A DNA stretch of 13,928 nt. Source: Oscillospiraceae bacterium. Its GTDB lineage: Bacteria > Bacillota > Clostridia > Oscillospirales > Oscillospiraceae. Location: the NCBI GenBank assembly GCA_017538775.1, contig JAFYIF010000263.1, positions 1 to 13,928 on the forward strand, read 5' to 3'. The position numbers and the translations under genes are program-made. A model generated the notes under the pieces. It was not told the DNA's origin. It worked only from the letters and a program-made list of their open reading frames with translations, and ran no database searches. Shown one piece after another: positions 1-8,637 of the stretch (positions are counted from its first letter, which is position 1; each line of letters begins with the position of its first letter).

Positions 1-474
1 TACATCCAGATGACCTGCTTCGACCGGGTCATCGCCCGGGCGAACACGCGCCTGATGCGCATGTCCGGGGGCCAGTATGAGTTGAAGCGCCGCAAAGAGG
101 CGGAGAACAACCGGAGTCAAAGCGGCCTGGAGCTGGACGTGATCGACCATTACAATGGCACAGAACGCAGCGTGAAGACCCTCTCCGGCGGAGAATCCTT
201 CCTGGCCTCCCTCGCCCTGGCCCTGGGCCTCTCCGACGAGATCCAGTCCACAGTAGGCGGGGTCCAGCTGGACGCCATGTTTGTGGACGAGGGCTTCGGC
301 ACCCTGAGCGAAGAGGCCCTGGACCAGGCCATGCGGGCGCTGCGCGGCCTTGCGGAGGGCAAGCGGCTGGTGGGCATCATCTCCCATGTGTCCGACCTGA
401 AAAACCGGATCGACCGGCAGATCGTCGTGACAAAAGACCCCAGCGGCGGCAGCCGGGCGACGATCCTGGCCTGA
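1..474 (+). CDS. sbcC: SbcC, C-terminal ATPase lobe (5' end outside window)
   Basis: This is the last 157 codons of the large ATPase subunit of the SbcCD (Rad50/Mre11-type) nuclease, which opens and trims DNA hairpins and blocked double-strand ends in the cytoplasm. The frame is open from base 1, so the N-terminal Walker A lobe, the coiled coils and the zinc hook lie upstream. Seen in the sequence: the ABC signature KTLSGGESFLASLALALG, a Walker B with catalytic Glu and following D-loop (AMFVDEGFGTLSEEALD), and the H-switch segment GIISHVSDL, followed by the usual basic tail (RIDRQIVV). The Walker B 'FVDEGFGTL' wording is typical of SbcC rather than of SMC or RecN. The gene ends 143 bases before the next start with no convincing terminator. 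An sbcD partner would be expected upstream but cannot be seen. It is probably a chromosomal neighbour, not a functional member of the downstream operon. Confidence 0.95.
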   Translation, partial: YIQMTCFDRVIARANTRLMRMSGGQYELKRRKEAENNRSQSGLELDVIDHYNGTERSVKTLSGGESFLASLALALGLSDEIQSTVGGVQLDAMFVDEGFGTLSEEALDQAMRALRGLAEGKRLVGIISHVSDLKNRIDRQIVVTKDPSGGSRATILA

Positions 475-562
475 GGGACGGAAGTATCCGCTATTTCTGC
501 TCGATCAGGCTACAAAAGAATCGTATGGTTCAATTGTTATCCCCATAATACTCGCGAATTTG

Positions 563-591
563 TTGACTTTGGAAAACGACCATGCTATGAT
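563..591 (+). promoter_or_regulatory. Sigma-A-type promoter of the vWA-cas6 operon
   Basis: The -35 box TTGACT (563-568) and -10 box TATGAT (586-591) are separated by 17 bases, the optimal spacing, with one mismatch to consensus in each box. Transcription would start near 598, leaving a leader of about 20 bases that contains the AAGGAGG ribosome site (605-611) before the ATG at 618. It is the only clear promoter I see ahead of the five-gene run. The boxes and spacing are seen directly; promoter activity is inferred. Confidence 0.75.
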
Positions 592-617
592 GAAAAAAAT
601 GATGAAGGAGGGCGAAA

Positions 618-3083
618 ATGAAACCATATGCAAGAATTCTGACGGTGGCCGTACTGCTGTGCAGCCTGGTTTTTGCAGCTCTGTCGCGCCCCGCGCAGGC
701 GGATTCCCTCTATGTCAGAAAGATCGTATCGGTGGTCTACGACGACTCCGGCAGTATGAAGTCGGATTCCAACTGGGTGTATGCCAGCTACGCGATGCAG
801 GCCTTCGCCGCGCTGATGAACGAAAACGACCGGCTCTTCATCACCTATATGAGCGAGACGAACGACAACCCCAACTATGATCCCCCGGCTGTCGATTTGA
901 GCAACGAGGGGATACAGGCCTCTGTTGATCGCATCCGGACTCACTTTGCGGAGAGCTGGACCCCATACGCCGCGGTGGAGGCGGCTTTTTCGAAACTCTG
1001 CTCCATTCAGGACGACAGTCCCAACACGGAATACTGGCTCGTCATCCTGACGGACGGTCAGTTTCAGGACCTCAACCGCGCCAATCTGTCGGAAGACTTC
1101 TTGACCTGGAGTCTTTCCGGCTATGCTGCTACCGTCATGCCGAACGGCTCCACGCCGAAGATCACCTATCTGGCGATCGGGTCCGGCGCGACCTTCCCCG
1201 ACGACCGGAACACCCAGGGGATTTACGTTTATAAAAGCTCCGGAACAAACGACCTGGTCCATGTCATGTCCGAAATGGCGAACCGCATTTCCGGACGGAT
1301 GAAACTGACCGCAGGGGATTTGAGAAAAACCGATTCCAATACGCTTCGGCTCCATTCGGACGTTCCGCTGCTGAACATCGCCGTACTCTCTCAACGGAGC
1401 GACGTGCGCATTCTTGAGGTGCGCTATGAAGAGGGCGGAACGCTGAATCTCTTCCGCCAGGTATCTGTGGCCTATCCGGAGGGCGTTGGGGGAAGCGAGC
1501 CGGTCCGGGCCCAGGCCTGCCTCATCAACAACGGAGACCGCAACATCAATGCGGGGAATTATACCGTCACCTTTGACGGCCCGGTGGACACGAACGACCT
1601 GGTGGTCATGTTTGAGCCTGCGCTGGAGCTGCGGATGCGCGTCAGCATCAACGGCATGGACTGCGACGATCTGCGGGAGCTGTCCGGGACCCACGAGGGC
1701 GACGTGGTGGATCTGCGCTGCGAACTGTTTGAGATCGGAACGGGGAACGCGGTGTCTCCGGATCTGCTGCCGGAGGGCACCCGCTTTGCGCTGGAAGTGC
1801 TGGAAAACGGCATGGCAGCCTCAAGCGACGACACAAGCGATCTGTCCCTGGAGGGCTACACCCTGACGCATACGCCGACCGAATTCCGTGCGGAGATCGA
1901 GATCCCGGGCTTGCGCCCGATCCAGTTGGATACTGGCGTCTTCACGCCGGGGAAGCCCATTGTCTATAGCATCGAGGTCGAGCAGCCGGACAACTTCTCC
2001 CTCACGATGGACGAGCTCAAAGTCAACAAAGAAAAGATCCGTTTCGTGGTCTATGAAGACGGGCTGCCTGTCCCGGCGGAGCGGATAAAGCAGCTCTCGT
2101 TCCGCGTCGAGACGGAGATGCCCGGAAAAGTGGTCTTTGAGCCGGACGGCTCGGTCAGTTTCACCCCGCTCTACCGGGACCCGGTCACCGCAATACCCAC
2201 CGGCACCGTATCCGTGACCGGCGTCCTGAACGACAGTCACTCCGCTTCCGGCAGCCTCTATGTCAAGCCCGTGGAGTATGAGATCCGCGCACTTGGCCCC
2301 ACCGCCGCGCAGGTGGACCGCAGAACGCTGGGCGAAGGGGAGGAGGGCTTGCGCTTCGCGCTGTATGCCGACGGAAAGCAGCTGGGCCGTCAGGCAGTGG
2401 AGGCGGCGGCGCTGGAACTGGAGTGGAACGCGCCCTACCGCGGCAGACTGGAGCACGAACTGCAGGTGGACGACCTGGGCAACTTCACGCTGATCCCCCG
2501 CTTCCGGGGCTGGACGTACTTCATTCCATACCTGATCCCCAGAGGGACCCTGGAGGGACGCGTCGCGTTCCAGGGCGCGGAGGCGTCCGACAGCATGGAA
2601 CTGACGGGCAGCTGGAAAGACATCGTTCTGAACTATGTGCTTCCCGTCCTGGCGCTGACCTACCTGTTCGGCAGCATTTTCAAAAAACGCTTTGTCTACT
2701 CCAACCGGATCTGCACCAACCATGGAAGCGGAAAGGGAATGCTGATTTCCGGCCCGATGAATGGATGGTTCAGCAAGAGTCTGTTCACGCCGCTGGCTTT
2801 CGTCCCAATTCTTCCGGACAGCAAGAGCATCGACGGCGTCCGCTTTTATGCCACGGGACGATTCTCATCGCGTCGGTCGATCGGGGTCCATGTCGCAAAG
2901 CTGTCTCCAACCTCCGGCGTCCTGAACGGGGGGCAGGACGAGATGCGTCCGCTCAAATTCCGCAAAAGCGAAGTGGACCGGCTGGACGGGAAGCAGAAGC
3001 TTGTGCTGAATCCCACGGATACCCTGGTGGTCAGCGCTGACGCCGCGTTATCCGCTTGCGAAGCGTTCCTCTACGTGGAGTGA
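618..3083 (+). CDS. Secreted, membrane-anchored vWA-domain protein
   Basis: This 821-residue protein probably works on the outer face of the membrane as a metal-dependent binding or scaffold module. A signal peptide is clear: basic start, hydrophobic core about residues 8-22, and a likely cut after the PAQA at 25-28. A von Willebrand factor A domain follows at about 33-230 with an intact MIDAS metal site: DxSxS at D42/S44/S46 (YDDSGSM), Thr115 (SWTPYAA) and Asp146 (ILTDGQ). Residues of about 230-660 are beta-rich and look like several immunoglobulin-like sandwiches, but I cannot name a family. A single TM helix (about 669-688) is followed by KKR and a C-terminal domain of about 130 residues that should be cytoplasmic. 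The start is set by AAGGAGG six bases upstream. It is the first gene after the promoter, 49 bases before the tubulin-like gene. The topology suggests it links an outside event to the cytoplasmic partners; that role is inferred. Confidence 0.88.
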   Translation: MKPYARILTVAVLLCSLVFAALSRPAQADSLYVRKIVSVVYDDSGSMKSDSNWVYASYAMQAFAALMNENDRLFITYMSETNDNPNYDPPAVDLSNEGIQASVDRIRTHFAESWTPYAAVEAAFSKLCSIQDDSPNTEYWLVILTDGQFQDLNRANLSEDFLTWSLSGYAATVMPNGSTPKITYLAIGSGATFPDDRNTQGIYVYKSSGTNDLVHVMSEMANRISGRMKLTAGDLRKTDSNTLRLHSDVPLLNIAVLSQRSDVRILEVRYEEGGTLNLFRQVSVAYPEGVGGSEPVRAQACLINNGDRNINAGNYTVTFDGPVDTNDLVVMFEPALELRMRVSINGMDCDDLRELSGTHEGDVVDLRCELFEIGTGNAVSPDLLPEGTRFALEVLENGMAASSDDTSDLSLEGYTLTHTPTEFRAEIEIPGLRPIQLDTGVFTPGKPIVYSIEVEQPDNFSLTMDELKVNKEKIRFVVYEDGLPVPAERIKQLSFRVETEMPGKVVFEPDGSVSFTPLYRDPVTAIPTGTVSVTGVLNDSHSASGSLYVKPVEYEIRALGPTAAQVDRRTLGEGEEGLRFALYADGKQLGRQAVEAAALELEWNAPYRGRLEHELQVDDLGNFTLIPRFRGWTYFIPYLIPRGTLEGRVAFQGAEASDSMELTGSWKDIVLNYVLPVLALTYLFGSIFKKRFVYSNRICTNHGSGKGMLISGPMNGWFSKSLFTPLAFVPILPDSKSIDGVRFYATGRFSSRRSIGVHVAKLSPTSGVLNGGQDEMRPLKFRKSEVDRLDGKQKLVLNPTDTLVVSADAALSACEAFLYVE

Positions 3084-3132
3084 ACAGAATTCACCGTTTC
3101 AATCAACACCTGAGAATAAGGAGGAAGATGTT

Positions 3133-6100
3133 ATGGCGATGAAAACCCTCTTGGTCGGGCTCGGGGGCACGGGCTGTGAGATTGTCACCCGTGTGAAGAA
3201 CCTGATTCAAAACGCGGATGAAAACGTCCAGTTTGTCGGCTTCGATACCGACGGCAGCTGGGGCGGCGTGGATGGGCTGCCGATGGTCTATACCAGCCGG
3301 GACATGACTGTCCGCAGCTATCTGCGGGATGTTCCCAACTGGCGGGACTGGTTCCCGGACAACGCCTCGCTGATGCAGCGCAACATGGTCAAAGGCGCCG
3401 GACAGGTGCGCACGCTCTCCCGCCTGGCCTTTGCGGAGACTGTGGCTTCCAACCGGCTCGGCCCGCTGCGTGAGGCGATCCGAAACCTCAAAGTGGAACG
3501 CGGGGAGATCACCCCCACCAATTTCCGCGTGATGGTGATCTCATCTTTCGCCGGCGGCACCGGTTCCGGCATGTTCATCCAGGCCGCTTTGTTCCTGCGG
3601 CAGTTTATCCGCCAGAACTACGGCGGTGAAGTCATCGTCCGCGGCCTGTTCGCGCTGCCGGATCTGTTCATGGATACCAACCCCAGTCCCGTCCAGCAGG
3701 AGAGCATGTATGCCAACGCGTATGCCGCCCTGCGCGAACTCAACGCCATCAACATGGCAACGCTGTCGCGTGACCCCGCCGCCGACCAGGTGGACATGAG
3801 CATCGACCGGATCTTTGACAGCAAAGAGGACCGTTACCACGCAGAGAAGAAGCCCTTTGACTTTATTTTCCTGGTGGACAACATCAACGCCGAAGGCAAG
3901 GTTATGCGCTCCATGGAGGAGTACAAGAACCTCCTGACCACCGCGGCTTACATGCAGGTCTATTCTCCGATGACGGAGGACGGCGACTCCCGGGAGGACA
4001 ACGCGATCCTGAGCGTGATCGGACACGACGGCAAGCCCCTTTACGGCAGCGTCGGCGCGGCGCGGATCGTCTATCCCTACCGCGACCTGGTGAACTACTG
4101 CGGCCTGCGCGCCACGGTCGACTCGGTCAGCGAACTCTGGACGCTGATCGATGTGCAGTACCGGCGTGACGACGCCGAAAACCGGCGGATGATGCAACTG
4201 GACCCCTCGGTCAAGCCCCTGGATCGCGGCGAACACTTCCTGGCGACCTTGCAGCAGATGATGGAATCCGGCAACACCCGGCTGAATTTCCTCCACAGGG
4301 CGCTGACCAACACCGACGACGACGGCAAGACTACGGACCGCGTCGAAGCCTACTACGAATCGGTCTACAGCTATGTGAGCGACAAGCTGAAGAACGACGA
4401 GCAGGTACGAGACAAACGTGACGACACCGGAATCACCGAAAAGCATTTCAAAGAGAAGGCCAGCATCGTCTCCAACGTCACAAAGAACGAAACTGCGTTG
4501 AAAGATTATCTGGACACGGTCAACAACCGGATCATGCTGCTGCGCGGCTCCCTCGGTCAGGCGGTTTTTCCCAGCGATCTGAGCAGCGTGTTGGATCCCG
4601 ACGCAGACTGGAACATTCTCAAATTGCTGCGGATGGGTGGCAGTGTGGCCCATCCTCTGGCCCTGCGGGCGCTGCTCTACAAGCTCCGGGGGATGCTCCA
4701 GGAGCAGTATAAAAAGAGCGAAGGGGAAAACGCCGGCCTGATTCAGCGGATCAACCGGTATTTCAGCAAAGAATACGACCTGGTTGAGACGCCTGGCGTG
4801 GAGACCGCCGCCATGCGCGCCGCCGACAGCAAGCGCGGCGGCACCCGCTTCCGCGCCGAGTACCTCCAGAAATCCGGAGAACAGAAGAACCGCATCACCC
4901 GCTACTGTGAGAGCAAAGTCATTGCAGTGGTGTTCGAGGATGTGTTGAAGCGCCTGAACGCGCTGATCCGCCAGCTGGAACGGCTGTTCGACAGCCTGGG
5001 GAGCATCTGCGCGGCGCTGGAGAAGGAAGCGGAGATCCTGGAGAGCAAAAAGCACAGCGACTCCGGTTCTTCTGACTCCTTTGTCTGCGCCAGCCCGGAG
5101 TGGAAGCGGGAACTCTATGCCTCTCTGGATTTCAACTGCTCCGACAGCAACGAAAACCATGTCTACGACGCGATCCTCTATACCCTCTACGGCGAGGCCA
5201 TGAAAGAGCTGGAATACGCCGCGAAAAAGCACATCCTCCGAAAGAAGGGTTCCTCCGCAAAAAAGGAGGAGCAGGAGCGGGTCAGCACGATGGGCACCCT
5301 GTTCCGCCAGAGCATTCTGGCCCGCAACACCGGGGATCTGGAGCGCGAATGTGCCGATCAGCTGGACATCGACGTCTTCGCGGCCCTGGCGCAGGATGCG
5401 GAGGACGATCCGGGCAGAATGAAGAAACTGCTGAAATCGGCCTACAAGAAGTCCCAGCCCTATCTGAAGACGGATCAGGACCACTGCATCTCCCTGTTGT
5501 CCCGAACGGATGAAAATGCGGACGGGGAAGGCTGCGCCTATACCATGGTGTTCTGGGGCATCCACCCCGAGGTGGAGGAGAGCATCATGCAGACCCAGAA
5601 TCCGGCCAGTCTTCCGGAGTTCTTCCGGGTGGACGACCATGGCTATGCGCCGGAAGTCGTCAGCAACGAGGACTATTCGCGCTATGAGATCTCCTGCTAT
5701 CAGGCGCTCTACTGCGTCGCGCTGAACGAGGTGCCGAAGTTCGTCGAGACCGGGGACCATTTCGGCGTGTTCTACCAGAACTATGCCAACCGCATCCGCA
5801 GCATGACGGAAGAGGGGAGCGCGATCACCCCGCACCTGGACATTCGCTGGCACAGCCGCCGCTATCTCCCGATGATCAGCGGAGAAAAGAACGCCGAGGA
5901 CGACCGGAACACCGCCCGAGCCATGTGGCTGGCGCTGATCTACAACGGTCTGCCGGACTATCAGGATGAGGAAGGCCGGGCGGTCTACGCAAACTTTGGC
6001 CGTGTCGTCGGAAAGAGCATGAAGTTCCAGCAGGACTATCCCCCCTGCGACCTGCGCTTCCAGGGCAAGCCGGTTCAGATCTGGAATCCCTACGAGCTGT

Positions 6101-6501
6101 TCAAGGCCCTGCAGTACAACGAGCTGGTCCGCGACCGTTTCCTCAAAGTCTTCACGCCTGCTTTTGAAGAGGACCGGATGCGCGGCATGGGCAGCATGGA
6201 GTTTGAAGGGCCCCGTGCGCGGACCTTCGCCAAATCTCTCATCAGCGAGGGCTGTTCGGAGCGCAACGCCCTGAACCTGCTGGGGAACTTTGCCGCTCAC
6301 GCGGACATGCGTGCGGAAGAGCTGAACCTGATGCACAGCGCCTTGACGGAGCTGATCGAACAGTTCACCGAAGGACTCCCTGCGGCCAAACAGGGGGAAT
6401 TGCGCACGCTGATCTACAACGCGTCCAGTTACGCCGACTCCAAAGAAAAGCGCGACAGGATGACGCGCTACATCCCCTTTGCCTACTGGCAGCTTGCGTA
6501 A
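3133..6501 (+). CDS. Large tubulin/FtsZ-like GTPase (Tubulin_2-type)
   Basis: This 1122-residue, soluble-looking protein has a tubulin/FtsZ-type GTP-binding N-terminus. The first strand and glycine loop are LLVGLGGTGCEIV (residues 6-18), followed by FDTDGSW, which matches the FtsZ 'NTDAQ' position. The tubulin signature glycine loop is SFAGGTGSG (138-146, GGTGSG at 141-146). This fits the bacterial tubulin-like family often written Tubulin_2 (PF13809), whose members are much longer than FtsZ (about 350-400 residues) and occur near vWA proteins. I could not place a convincing catalytic T7 loop (NxDxxD/E), so polymer-driven GTP hydrolysis is not assured. The remaining roughly 700 residues are mostly charged and helical with no motif I recognise; there is no signal peptide or TM segment. 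AAGGAGGA at 3118-3125 supports the ATG at 3133; an ATG two codons later is possible. Role as a filament or nucleotide switch linked to the membrane partners is inferred. Confidence 0.85.
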   Translation: MAMKTLLVGLGGTGCEIVTRVKNLIQNADENVQFVGFDTDGSWGGVDGLPMVYTSRDMTVRSYLRDVPNWRDWFPDNASLMQRNMVKGAGQVRTLSRLAFAETVASNRLGPLREAIRNLKVERGEITPTNFRVMVISSFAGGTGSGMFIQAALFLRQFIRQNYGGEVIVRGLFALPDLFMDTNPSPVQQESMYANAYAALRELNAINMATLSRDPAADQVDMSIDRIFDSKEDRYHAEKKPFDFIFLVDNINAEGKVMRSMEEYKNLLTTAAYMQVYSPMTEDGDSREDNAILSVIGHDGKPLYGSVGAARIVYPYRDLVNYCGLRATVDSVSELWTLIDVQYRRDDAENRRMMQLDPSVKPLDRGEHFLATLQQMMESGNTRLNFLHRALTNTDDDGKTTDRVEAYYESVYSYVSDKLKNDEQVRDKRDDTGITEKHFKEKASIVSNVTKNETALKDYLDTVNNRIMLLRGSLGQAVFPSDLSSVLDPDADWNILKLLRMGGSVAHPLALRALLYKLRGMLQEQYKKSEGENAGLIQRINRYFSKEYDLVETPGVETAAMRAADSKRGGTRFRAEYLQKSGEQKNRITRYCESKVIAVVFEDVLKRLNALIRQLERLFDSLGSICAALEKEAEILESKKHSDSGSSDSFVCASPEWKRELYASLDFNCSDSNENHVYDAILYTLYGEAMKELEYAAKKHILRKKGSSAKKEEQERVSTMGTLFRQSILARNTGDLERECADQLDIDVFAALAQDAEDDPGRMKKLLKSAYKKSQPYLKTDQDHCISLLSRTDENADGEGCAYTMVFWGIHPEVEESIMQTQNPASLPEFFRVDDHGYAPEVVSNEDYSRYEISCYQALYCVALNEVPKFVETGDHFGVFYQNYANRIRSMTEEGSAITPHLDIRWHSRRYLPMISGEKNAEDDRNTARAMWLALIYNGLPDYQDEEGRAVYANFGRVVGKSMKFQQDYPPCDLRFQGKPVQIWNPYELFKALQYNELVRDRFLKVFTPAFEEDRMRGMGSMEFEGPRARTFAKSLISEGCSERNALNLLGNFAAHADMRAEELNLMHSALTELIEQFTEGLPAAKQGELRTLIYNASSYADSKEKRDRMTRYIPFAYWQLA

Positions 6502-6537
6502 GGCGAGATTCGGCGCTGCGCAGACTGCATCAGCATG

Positions 6538-6571
6538 TTCCCTGGCGGTGTCTGAAGATGCCGCCAGGGAA
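6538..6571 (+). other. Perfect 11-bp hairpin inside the operon
   Basis: TTCCCTGGCGG (6538-6548) and CCGCCAGGGAA (6561-6571) form a perfect, GC-rich 11-bp stem around a 12-base loop, 36 bases after the tubulin-like gene. It is followed on the + strand by TAAAAAAAC, an A-run and not a T-run, so it is not a standard intrinsic terminator in either direction. It could be an mRNA-stabilising or processing hairpin that sets unequal expression of the genes on either side, or a protein-binding operator. The structure is seen directly; the role is open. Confidence 0.6.
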
Positions 6572-6660
6572 TAAAAAAACGGCTTGTGGTCGGAACGCGC
6601 CCGCGCATCCCCACAGGCAAAGAGATCGCGCCGTTTTCGTTCGGCGAGAATGGAGCAGGC
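6572..6660 (+). promoter_or_regulatory. Possible structured leader before the two-TM gene
   Basis: Two further complementary pairs lie between the hairpin and the next start: AAAACGGC (6576-6583) with GCCGTTTT (6630-6637), and GCTTGTGG (6582-6589) with CCACAGGC (6611-6618, one G-U). The two share bases 6582-6583, so at most a nested form using 6576-6581/6632-6637 plus the inner stem can form. No promoter boxes are clear here. The weak GGAG at 6652-6655 is the ribosome site for the next gene. This matches no riboswitch class I know. Confidence 0.25.
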
Positions 6661-8637
6661 ATGGATACATTTTTTATCAACACTTCCAAGCGCTTCGACA
6701 GACGGGCACGTCGCTTTTTGTTTGACGATCTGCGGCAGGACGGGAAGCTGATCGTGTTGGACTACCCCATGGACCGGCTTTCGGCCTGTGCCGGGCACAT
6801 CGATGCGCTGATTACCCGCAGCCCGGAGCTGGGGGAGCGCTTCCGGCTGCTGGTCTACGTGGACATCGCGGGGCGCAACGAAGCGGGCTTTGCGGAGGAA
6901 TACGCATCGGCGCTCCAAATTGAGGAAGCGCTGCTGGGGAAACTGGACCTGCATGGCCGTCAGGCCGAACAGGCCATTGTCCTGTTTGGGGAACATTTCA
7001 TTCGTGACAAAGAATATGCGGAGGGAGAACAGTTCCGGAAGCGAGTGGAAACGGCCTTCTGGGATCTGTTCCCGGTGCCCACCGTGGCGCAGGCCGCGAC
7101 CCTGCTCGGGGAACTGCGCCACGACAAAAACCTTGCAGCGGACAAGCAAGCATTCGCTCAGACCTTCGCCCAGCGCATGATGCAGCTGGGAGCGTCTGCG
7201 ACTCTGTCGCGCACCGCGTCCGGCGTGCTGCAGGAACTGGGCGAGACGCTGTGTTCTGACGACACGGCCTCGGACCTGCCTGCGGCGCTCTTCCGTGCTG
7301 CGAAGAACCAGCACAGCCACACGAGCCATCCCGCCGTGGCCACGCCGGTACAATATGCCTATGTATGGGTGGACGACGCTTCTTATCACGCGGCCAGCCG
7401 TGCGGAGTTTCAGATTATGCTCTTTGTCTACCTCTGTACAGAGGAAGCGCGGATGGACACGCTGCTTGAGCAGTCCGGGGAGAAGCAGTATACGCCCGCA
7501 ACAGCCTCCATCCCCGACGTGGACTGGGCGGCGCTGGAAGAACACCTGAACGAAAGAGATCAGGTCCTCCGCTTTGAATCGGAGCATCTGGAGGATGGGA
7601 ACCCCGGGTTCCACCGGTTCCGCAGAGAGCTTCTGGAGGGCGCGATCCATTTCCCATCCAGCGTAAAATCGCCGGAAATCGTCACGATGAAGCCGGTCAA
7701 GCGCAGCGTGGCGCGGAAACGGCTGCGTGCGGAAGCCCATCGCCTCTTTGAGGAGATACGGGAAAACGACATGGGCAACCAGGATCTGGTCGAGAAGTTC
7801 TTTACAAAGCTGACCGATGAGTACAACAAGACCAAGGACGACAGCCTGGGGCGCATGAACTACATCGACGCTTCGACCCTGGCGGAGAACGACAGCCTGA
7901 CGGAGGCCTTCATCCGGCGGAGCATGGACGAGGCGGCGGAGGAGATCCTCTCGCGTGAGACGCTGTTGCCGGAAGCACAGAGTTTTAAACCGATCCTGGA
8001 AGCGGCGGAGCAACGGATCGCCCGTTCCTTTGACAGCATGAAGCTCGGGCTTCGGCTCATCCTGAGCGGCTTTCTGGCGCTGCTTGCCTTTGGCGTCCCC
8101 TATTATCTGATCCAGTACGACGGCGCTTCGCTGGATTACGGCCCCTGGTATTTTGTGGGCACGATGCTGGCGGTGGCCCTGGCGCTCGGTTTGGGTTACG
8201 GTCTGTTCACCCGCTTTTGCCGGCGAAAAATCGTCCGGGAACTGGCTGAGCTTTGCGAACGCTTCAACCAGGCGCAGGAGAAGCGGCGGACCGCCATGGA
8301 GAGCTTCCGCACGCTGCTGCTGCGACAGATCCCGGCGAACTACTGCCTACAGCGCTATCGGGAGGAGTTTGAGGCCCACCGCGCAGCCAGACGCAGCCGA
8401 AACGCGCACATCGCCTACCACAAAAAGGTGATGGAGGACTATCGGGACTTCCTGGCGAAGCTGCGCGAGCAACTGCTTTTGCGGCCAGATGAGGACGTGG
8501 GTGAGCAACCGCGCACAGAACCCAGGCTGAATGTGGAAAAAAGCCGCTTCTTCAACAACCATGTCTACTCGATCGTCGATGCGTCGGCGCTGCGGGAGCG
8601 GCTGCTGCGATTGAAATCAGAAAAGGAGGTGGAGTGA
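6661..8637 (+). CDS. Unrecognised two-TM protein with coiled-coil tail
   Basis: I do not recognise this 658-residue protein. Residues 1-455 look soluble and mixed alpha/beta, opening with MDTFFINTSKRFDRRARRFL and including hydrophobic strands such as KLIVLDYP and FRLLVYVDIAG. No Walker, HD, nuclease or protease motif is visible. Two TM helices follow (about 463-483 and 497-518) with a short loop between, then a strongly charged, helical, probably coiled-coil stretch (about 520-610) and a short tail. This topology puts both large ends on the same side, most simply the cytoplasm. I chose the ATG at 6661, which has GGAG five bases upstream; the frame is open back to a GTG at 6586, but that has no ribosome site and runs through the structured gap. 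Its stop overlaps the next ATG (TGATG), so the two proteins are likely made together and may form a membrane complex. Confidence 0.8.
   Translation: MDTFFINTSKRFDRRARRFLFDDLRQDGKLIVLDYPMDRLSACAGHIDALITRSPELGERFRLLVYVDIAGRNEAGFAEEYASALQIEEALLGKLDLHGRQAEQAIVLFGEHFIRDKEYAEGEQFRKRVETAFWDLFPVPTVAQAATLLGELRHDKNLAADKQAFAQTFAQRMMQLGASATLSRTASGVLQELGETLCSDDTASDLPAALFRAAKNQHSHTSHPAVATPVQYAYVWVDDASYHAASRAEFQIMLFVYLCTEEARMDTLLEQSGEKQYTPATASIPDVDWAALEEHLNERDQVLRFESEHLEDGNPGFHRFRRELLEGAIHFPSSVKSPEIVTMKPVKRSVARKRLRAEAHRLFEEIRENDMGNQDLVEKFFTKLTDEYNKTKDDSLGRMNYIDASTLAENDSLTEAFIRRSMDEAAEEILSRETLLPEAQSFKPILEAAEQRIARSFDSMKLGLRLILSGFLALLAFGVPYYLIQYDGASLDYGPWYFVGTMLAVALALGLGYGLFTRFCRRKIVRELAELCERFNQAQEKRRTAMESFRTLLLRQIPANYCLQRYREEFEAHRAARRSRNAHIAYHKKVMEDYRDFLAKLREQLLLRPDEDVGEQPRTEPRLNVEKSRFFNNHVYSIVDASALRERLLRLKSEKEVE

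Noticed and set aside
469..510. Terminator after sbcC from GCCTGA (469-474) and TCAGGC (505-510)
   Set aside because: Only six pairs around a 30-base loop and no T-run.
585..1694. 369-codon open frame on the minus strand
   Set aside because: It is antisense to the vWA domain, which is well supported on the + strand.
6538..6571. Intrinsic terminator after the tubulin-like gene
   Set aside because: The hairpin is strong, but no T-run follows it on either strand.
6586..6660. GTG start 25 codons upstream for the two-TM gene
   Set aside because: No ribosome site; the stretch overlaps inverted repeats and reads unlike the rest of the protein.
3541..8013. 1490-codon open frame on the minus strand
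   Set aside because: It lies antisense to the tubulin-like and two-TM genes, crosses their intergenic gap, has no ribosome site and shows no family motifs. It is a shadow of GC-rich third positions.
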